A stretch of 23,491 nucleotides of DNA, taken from positions 1 through 23,491 of the forward strand of contig JAIESJ010000067.1 of the NCBI GenBank assembly GCA_019746155.1, written 5' to 3'. Each line of letters begins with the position of its first letter. The first letter of the stretch is position 1. The DNA comes from Burkholderiales bacterium (GTDB lineage Bacteria; Pseudomonadota; Gammaproteobacteria; Burkholderiales; SG8-41). Shown piece after piece: positions 19,010 through 23,491 of this stretch. Under the pieces are notes generated by a model that was given only the letters and a program-made list of their open reading frames with translations, searched no databases and had not been told where the DNA came from. The position numbers and the translations under genes were made by a program.

Positions 19010-21772
19010 TCACTGCCAGCCGTAGCGGCGGGCGTAAAACCCCTTCATGAGCTGCGTCAGTATCGCGTAGCCCAGCAGGATCGCCGCGAGAAACACAAAG
19101 TACTCCGGCGGCAGCGCCTGCAGCTTGAAGTAGTGGGCGAACGGCCCCATGGGTAGAAAAATGCCCACGGCCATGATGAGGCCCGTCATCGCGAGCAGCG
19201 GCGTCGCTGCCCGGCTTTGGATGAACGGGATCTTGGGCGTTCGGATCATGTGCACGATGAGCGTCTGCGTGAGCAGCCCGACGACGAACCAGCCCGACTG
19301 GAACAACGTCTGCTCTTCCGGCGTGTTGGCGCTGAACACGAACCACATCATGGCGTACGTGAGGATGTCAAAGATCGAGCTGATCGGTCCAAAGAAGATC
19401 ATGAAGCGGCCGATGTCGCCCGGCTGCCAGCGCTGCGGCTTCTTCAGCAATTCGTCGTCCACGTTATCAAACGGGATGGCGATCTGCGAGATGTCGTAGA
19501 GCAGGTTTTGCACCAAAAGGTGGATCGGCAACATCGGCAGAAACGGGATGAAGGCGCTGGCGACCAGCACCGAGAAGACGTTGCCGAAGTTGGAACTGGC
19601 CGTCATCTTGATGTACTTGAGCATGTTGGCGAAGGTACGGCGGCCCTCCAGCACGCCTTCCTCCAGCACCATCAGGCTCTTTTCCAGCAGGATGATGTCG
19701 GCCGCCTCCTTGGCGATGTCCACGGCCGTATCTACGGAGATGCCGATATCCGCCGTGCGCAAGGCGGGCGCGTCGTTGATGCCATCGCCCATGAAGCCGA
19801 CCACATGGCCGTTGGCCTTGAGCAGCCGCACGATGCGCTCCTTGTGCGCGGGCGTCAGTTTGGCAAAAACGTTGTGCATCTCGACCGCACGAGCCAGCTC
19901 GGCGTCGCTCATTCGTTCGATGTCGCTGCCGAGCAGGACGCCTTGTTGTTCCAGACCTACTTCTCGGCAAATCTTGGCGGTCACCAGCTCGTTGTCGCCG
20001 GTCAGCACCTTGACCGTCACGCCATGCTCGGCCAACGCGTTGAGGGCGGGCGCAGTGCTTTCCTTCGGTGGATCGAGGAAAGCGACGTAGCCAATCAAGG
20101 TCAGCTTGCATTCGTCGGCCACGCCATAAGTGTCCTGTGTCGGCGGCAGCTCCTTGGCGGCCACGGCCACCACGCGCAGCCCTTCTTCATTGAGATCGGC
20201 GGTCACTTGGCGGATGCGTGCGAGCAGCTCGGCGGTCAGCGGCTCGTCCACTTCGCCGTGGCGTACCCGGGAGCAGACCGCGAGGATTTCCTCCACCGCG
20301 CCCTTGCAGATCAAGAGGTGGCGCCCGTCATGTTCGGCCACCACCACCGACATACGACGGCGCGTGAAGTCGAACGGAATCTCGTCCACCTTGCAAAACG
20401 CGGTCGCCACCTCCAATTCGCGTTGCACTTCGGCGTGCTCCAGCACGGCCACATCGAGCAGGTTCTTGAGACCGGTCTGGTAGTAGCTGTTGAGATAGGC
20501 CATCTCCAGCACCTCGTCGGATTCTTCGCCCCACACATCGACGTGACGGGCCAGGAAGATCTTGTCCTGCGTCAGCGTGCCGGTCTTATCGGTGCACAGT
20601 ACGTCCATCGCGCCGAAATTTTGAATCGCATCCAGCCGTTTGACGATGACTTTCTTGCGCGACAGGAACACCGCCCCCTTGGCCAGTGTCGAGGTGACGA
20701 TCATCGGCAACATCTCCGGGGTTAGGCCCACGGCGATGGACAGCGCGAACAGCAACGCCTCCATCCAGTCGTCCTTGGTGACGCCGTTGATGATGAGCAC
20801 CAGGGGCGCCATCACGAACATGAAGCGGATCAACAGCCAGCTCACCTTGTTGACGCCGGCTTGGAAGGCGGTGGGTGCGCGGTCAGTGGTTGTCACCCGC
20901 TGAGCCAGCGCGCCGAAATAGGTGCGGTTGCCGGTGGCTACCACCACGGCCGTGGCGGAGCCGGATACCACGTTGGTGCCCATGAAGAGGATGTTATCGA
21001 GTTCCAGCGGATTGATCGCGGCAGCATCCCGCTGATGAGCGAATTTCTCCACCGGCATCGATTCCCCCGTCATCGCCGCCTGCGAGACGAACAGGTCCTT
21101 GGCCGCCAGCACACGGCAGTCGGCCGGAATCATGTCGCCGGCCGACAGCACGATCACGTCACCGGGTACCAATTGCTTGATCGGCAACTCGGCGCGGCGC
21201 GCCTCGCGCACGTGCAGGCGCACGCCGTAGAACTTTTCGAATATCGGCGCCGCGTCCTCGGACACGTCACGGCGCATGACGGTGGCCGTGTTGCTGACCA
21301 TCGCCTTGAGCGCGTCGGCGGCTTTGTTCGCTTTGGCTTCCTGCCAGAAACGCAGCACGGTCGACACGGCCACCATAGTCGAAATGACGATCGCGGCCTT
21401 GAGATCTTCCGTCACGTAAGAGACCACCGCCAGCAAAGTCAGCAGCAGGTTGAACGGATTGCGGTAAGCCACCCACACGTGCACCCACCACGGCAGCGGC
21501 TTTTCGTGTTCGACCTCGTTGGGCCCCACGCGCGCGCGGACCATCTCTGCCTGCGCTTCGGTCAGGCCGTCGGCATGGGTGCCGAGCGTCTCGAGCAGCT
21601 TGTGCGGATCGCTCTTGGCAGCCGCGGCGAGCGTTTGCGCGAGAGTGGCGGGCACCTCGCGGCTCACACCGGTCTGCGCCAGCGTCTCCAGCAAGGCCAG
21701 ACGGCGGAAGTGTCGGCCGAAATGGCGGGCGCGCAGGAACCCCGCGAAGAATTCTTTCAGGATGGTGATCAT
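19010..21772 (-). CDS. mgtA: MgtA-type Mg2+-importing P-type ATPase
   Basis: A 920-residue P-type ATPase of the P3B class. It has an N-terminal cytoplasmic part, the actuator motif TGES (235-238), the membrane motif VGLTPEMLPMIV (348-359), phosphorylation site DKTGTLT with Asp395, the nucleotide-binding region with CKGAVEEIL, TGDNELVTAKI and the hinge GDGINDAPALR, then six C-terminal helices with SSNFGNVFSVLVAS and LLPIHLL-like segments. The length and motifs match MgtA/MgtB, which import Mg2+ at the cost of ATP. The start at 21772 is preceded by AAGGAG. A porin gene lies 73 bp upstream in the same direction. Mg2+ transport specificity is from family resemblance. Confidence 0.92.
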   Translation of the reverse strand: MITILKEFFAGFLRARHFGRHFRRLALLETLAQTGVSREVPATLAQTLAAAAKSDPHKLLETLGTHADGLTEAQAEMVRARVGPNEVEHEKPLPWWVHVWVAYRNPFNLLLTLLAVVSYVTEDLKAAIVISTMVAVSTVLRFWQEAKANKAADALKAMVSNTATVMRRDVSEDAAPIFEKFYGVRLHVREARRAELPIKQLVPGDVIVLSAGDMIPADCRVLAAKDLFVSQAAMTGESMPVEKFAHQRDAAAINPLELDNILFMGTNVVSGSATAVVVATGNRTYFGALAQRVTTTDRAPTAFQAGVNKVSWLLIRFMFVMAPLVLIINGVTKDDWMEALLFALSIAVGLTPEMLPMIVTSTLAKGAVFLSRKKVIVKRLDAIQNFGAMDVLCTDKTGTLTQDKIFLARHVDVWGEESDEVLEMAYLNSYYQTGLKNLLDVAVLEHAEVQRELEVATAFCKVDEIPFDFTRRRMSVVVAEHDGRHLLICKGAVEEILAVCSRVRHGEVDEPLTAELLARIRQVTADLNEEGLRVVAVAAKELPPTQDTYGVADECKLTLIGYVAFLDPPKESTAPALNALAEHGVTVKVLTGDNELVTAKICREVGLEQQGVLLGSDIERMSDAELARAVEMHNVFAKLTPAHKERIVRLLKANGHVVGFMGDGINDAPALRTADIGISVDTAVDIAKEAADIILLEKSLMVLEEGVLEGRRTFANMLKYIKMTASSNFGNVFSVLVASAFIPFLPMLPIHLLVQNLLYDISQIAIPFDNVDDELLKKPQRWQPGDIGRFMIFFGPISSIFDILTYAMMWFVFSANTPEEQTLFQSGWFVVGLLTQTLIVHMIRTPKIPFIQSRAATPLLAMTGLIMAVGIFLPMGPFAHYFKLQALPPEYFVFLAAILLGYAILTQLMKGFYARRYGWQ

Positions 21773-21788
21773 GTTGTTCTCCTTGTCG

Positions 21789-21817
21789 CCGCCATCCCGA
21801 ATAAATCAGGACGGCGG
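21789..21817 (-). other. Hairpin between porin and mgtA
   Basis: CCGCCATCC (21789-21797) and GGACGGCGG (21809-21817) pair at 8 of 9 positions with an 11-base loop, in the 73-bp gap between the porin stop and the mgtA start. It could be a partial terminator that sets the ratio of the two transcripts; no T-run is seen on the minus strand. Confidence 0.35.
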
Positions 21818-21845
21818 CTTTCGAGACGGACAGTCCATGTCAATG

Positions 21846-22565
21846 TCAGAACGCCGTGTGCAGCCGCAGGGAACCGACGTTCACCGGGCCGCGGTCAGCG
21901 TTGTAGGCTGGGTTCCGGATGTGCTGCCAGTCCACCGAAACCCATGTTCCCTTGATGAGGCTCAGGTTGTAGAAGGCCTCGAAAATCGTCTCGGGCCGAT
22001 AGTCGAGGGGAAGCTGGTTCGGTTCCTTGGGCTGGGCGAAGCGACCGAAGCGCATGGCCCAGTCATTGTAGAAGTATTCCAGCGCGAAGCCAGCCGAATA
22101 GCCGCGTGCGTCCGCCGCATAGTCATAGGCCCCGTGGGTCATGATCGACCAGTTGAGGAACTGCGTGCGCGGGTCGTGGCTATAGGCGTTGTCGTCGAAT
22201 ACGTCCAGCACCGACAGCTTGCCGACGGTCAGCACCAGGCGGCGCCTGTCCACCACGCCAGCAAGCTGGTGATTGAAATAGAGTTCACTGCCCGACGAGA
22301 GGCGGAATCCGAGCGCGGCGGTCGCGGTGAAGGAGTAGCTCTTCTCCTTGTCCGCCGATAAGCTGTTGGGGCCAGAGTAGACAGCTCCAAACGGGCGCTT
22401 ACCCTGCCAAACGTAGGTTGCCTGGAACTTGGCGTTCCGGTCTTCGGCCTCTTGAGCCCGCGCGAACCCGATCACGGGTAAAACACCGGCGATCAACACT
22501 GCGGCGCGCAGCGGTGGAAAGGCCGCGCCGAAGCGGCCGGGGTGCTTGAAGCGAACGAAACGCAT
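21846..22565 (-). CDS. OprB-like carbohydrate porin with two internal deletions
   Basis: A 239-residue exported protein. The signal peptide is about residues 1-37. The mature part starts KFQATYVWQGKRPFGAVYSGPNSLSADKEKSYSFTATAALGFRL and ends NPAYNADRGPVNVGSLRLHTAF, both hallmarks of an OprB/porin group that is normally around 430-450 residues. Two joins are visible: after GSELYFN the frame passes to HQLAGVVDRRRLVLTVGKLSVLDVFDDNAY, and after LPLDYR to PETIFEAFYNLSLIKG. From memory each join skips a block of the family. Both are in frame, so a shortened barrel may still be made. The start 22565 has GAGGAGG; longer readings lack it. It may be a pseudogene. Confidence 0.6.
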   Translation of the reverse strand: MRFVRFKHPGRFGAAFPPLRAAVLIAGVLPVIGFARAQEAEDRNAKFQATYVWQGKRPFGAVYSGPNSLSADKEKSYSFTATAALGFRLSSGSELYFNHQLAGVVDRRRLVLTVGKLSVLDVFDDNAYSHDPRTQFLNWSIMTHGAYDYAADARGYSAGFALEYFYNDWAMRFGRFAQPKEPNQLPLDYRPETIFEAFYNLSLIKGTWVSVDWQHIRNPAYNADRGPVNVGSLRLHTAF

Positions 22566-23012
22566 GACGTCCTCCTCGATGGTTGAACGGGGCGGAGCCG
22601 TTCGGCGGGGATGGATGGCCTTGCTCGATGCCGATTGCTCGGCGCATGGCGAGACATGCCGGCTGCGCCCGCGATGGCGCGGGACACACATCGGCAAACG
22701 GCGCAATCAGTCGCGCCGATTCATCCGTTGGCATGCACCCGTTGACCGATTTAGCCGGACGGGAAACGTACCATCAGCTGTCGATGACAAGCTTGGAGAA
22801 AAGACCAACCCGAGTCGGGGCTGGAAAATGGACACCGCTTCTCGCCCTCGGCGAGAGAGCGGCGGTGGAAGCTGCGCGCTATCTTGCCGAGGAGCCGCCG
22901 GTTACGCGAACCGACCAAGTACTGTCACTCGAACAACTGCCCACAGGGGTCTCCGCAGTTAACAAAACGGAGCGCATTATAGCTTTGGACAATCGAAAAT
23001 TGAAGCTAAAGT
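22566..23012 (-). promoter_or_regulatory. 447-bp region upstream of the porin with a promoter
   Basis: No convincing gene; a plus-strand frame from 22784 has no ribosome-binding site or known motif. On the minus strand a perfect -10 TATAAT (22981-22976) lies 17 bases after TTCAAT (23004-22999), a weak -35. A transcript from here toward the porin would have an untranslated leader of about 400 nt, unusually long and upstream of an Mg2+-transporter operon. Confidence 0.4.
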
Positions 23013-23414
23013 TCATAAGCGCCCGCGCCGCAGATGCTGCAGCGTGAGCGTTCGCGGCTGGCGCCCGGCGAGGATCGCCTCGATGATCTGCGGTGCGAGC
23101 AGCGTGAAGCGCAACGTCTCGTTCACGAGGGCCCTGTCGAGCTTTTCGCGCTGGGCGAGTTCGTTGGTGTCATTGATGGAGTCCTCATCGAGAAGCCGCT
23201 GCCAGGAAAACGCCCGGGCGACCGCCTTGATGAGCGGCGAGTCCGGGTGCGTTTCCTCGCGGAGCGCCGCGCCAGTCGGCTTCGGGCCGATGAGGAGTTT
23301 CCTGAAGCCACGCTTTTTCACGCGCATCGGGATGAAGGTGACGAGACGGTCGCCGTCCCGGCGCTTTTCCGCCTCGCCCAGCATCCGCACGTCGATTCTG
23401 CGGTTCGCGGTCAT
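23013..23414 (-). pseudogene. Recombinase-like C-terminal fragment
   Basis: A 133-residue frame. Its end, LAPQIIEAILAGRQPRTLTLQHL, resembles the C-terminus of large serine recombinases of the resolvase/invertase family, where it continues with PLDW-type residues. Here TGA cuts it just before. The N-terminal half (LVTFIPMRVKKRGFRKLLIGPKP) is basic and also recalls these proteins. The catalytic serine domain is absent. It overlaps the preceding gene's stop by ATGA, so the arrangement looks like a normal small operon, and it may instead be a complete small protein of a recombinase-associated family. Confidence 0.4.
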
Positions 23415-23491
23415 GCGGCAACCTCCTCCTGCTCCCGGGTTTCCCGGACGGCATTCAAGCGCTTGAGCGCGATACAGACTTTCACCTCATC
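23411..23491 (-). CDS. Unidentified gene, 3' end only
   Basis: The last 26 codons of a gene that enters from beyond the right edge. The visible part is a charged helix (VCIALKRLNAVRETREQEEVAA) ending TGA that overlaps the next start as ATGA. It is too short to assign. The coupling suggests it works with the recombinase-like frame. Confidence 0.4.
   Translation of the reverse strand, partial: DEVKVCIALKRLNAVRETREQEEVAA

Noticed and set aside
19217..20725. A 502-codon plus-strand frame opposite mgtA
   Set aside because: It is rich in His, Arg and Gln with no motif, and lies exactly antisense to a strongly conserved P-type ATPase in GC-rich DNA; it is a shadow frame.
20861..21955. A 364-codon plus-strand frame opposite mgtA and the porin
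   Set aside because: Same reasons: antisense to conserved genes, biased composition, no ribosome-binding site and no domain.
22784..23047. Plus-strand frame of 87 codons upstream of the porin
   Set aside because: No Shine-Dalgarno and no similarity I can recognise; it also runs antisense into the recombinase-like frame.

Overview
The window (about 23.5 kb, high GC) looks like chromosomal accessory DNA of a betaproteobacterium or close relative, probably a sulfur-oxidising or respiratory generalist. That placement rests on protein families only: SorAB-type sulfite dehydrogenase, a DUF3034 outer-membrane protein, COG4315 and YVTN secreted proteins, an ETHE1-like persulfide dioxygenase and RskA/DUF3379-like anti-sigma factors. 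I could not run a taxonomic search.

Layout. (1) 1-76, tRNA-Ala(CGC). (2) 281-5266, a compact envelope/two-component cluster: PepSY protein, a broken COG4705 membrane-protein copy, PAP2 phosphatase, an intact COG4705 copy, OmpR-family regulator, sensor kinase and DedA protein, ending in a broken EamA transporter. A 38-bp direct repeat lies on both sides of it (113-150 and 5474-5511). (3) 5500-8030, a remnant zone: a collapsed SNF2-type helicase, a 5'-truncated NTF2-like gene, a COG4315 protein, a DUF305 tail and a YVTN protein lacking most of its propeller. (4) 8081-12458, sulfur oxidation: persulfide dioxygenase, DsrE protein, ECF sigma factor with a membrane anti-sigma candidate, a 24-codon leader ORF, SorA and SorB. 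Persulfide dioxygenation yields sulfite, which SorAB oxidises to sulfate. (5) 12465-13331, transposon debris: a roughly 165-bp mini-element with inverted termini, an IS1182-family transposase stub and a nuclease-like fragment. (6) 13555-14215, a Phd/ParE toxin-antitoxin pair with a clear promoter and operator-like palindrome. (7) 14494-18771, a second ECF sigma/RskA-like pair followed by a DUF3034 porin-like protein, an exported truncated hemoglobin, a Tat-exported ferritin-like protein and a cytochrome c. A shared promoter-like motif (CATCC-N16-CGTT) precedes the sigma gene and the DUF3034 gene, and a weaker version precedes the ferritin-like gene. (8) 19010-22565 on the minus strand, an OprB-like porin with two internal deletions and an MgtA-type Mg2+ ATPase. 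(9) 23013-23491 on the minus strand, a recombinase-like fragment and the end of another gene.

Two themes deserve attention. The first is the second sigma module: sigma, anti-sigma and four exported proteins, three of them apparently heme- or iron-binding, tied together by one promoter motif. This is the best candidate for an under-described system. The second is the decay style: several genes keep both ends of their family but lack the middle, often in frame, and two pseudogenes carry TAG where their families have tryptophan.
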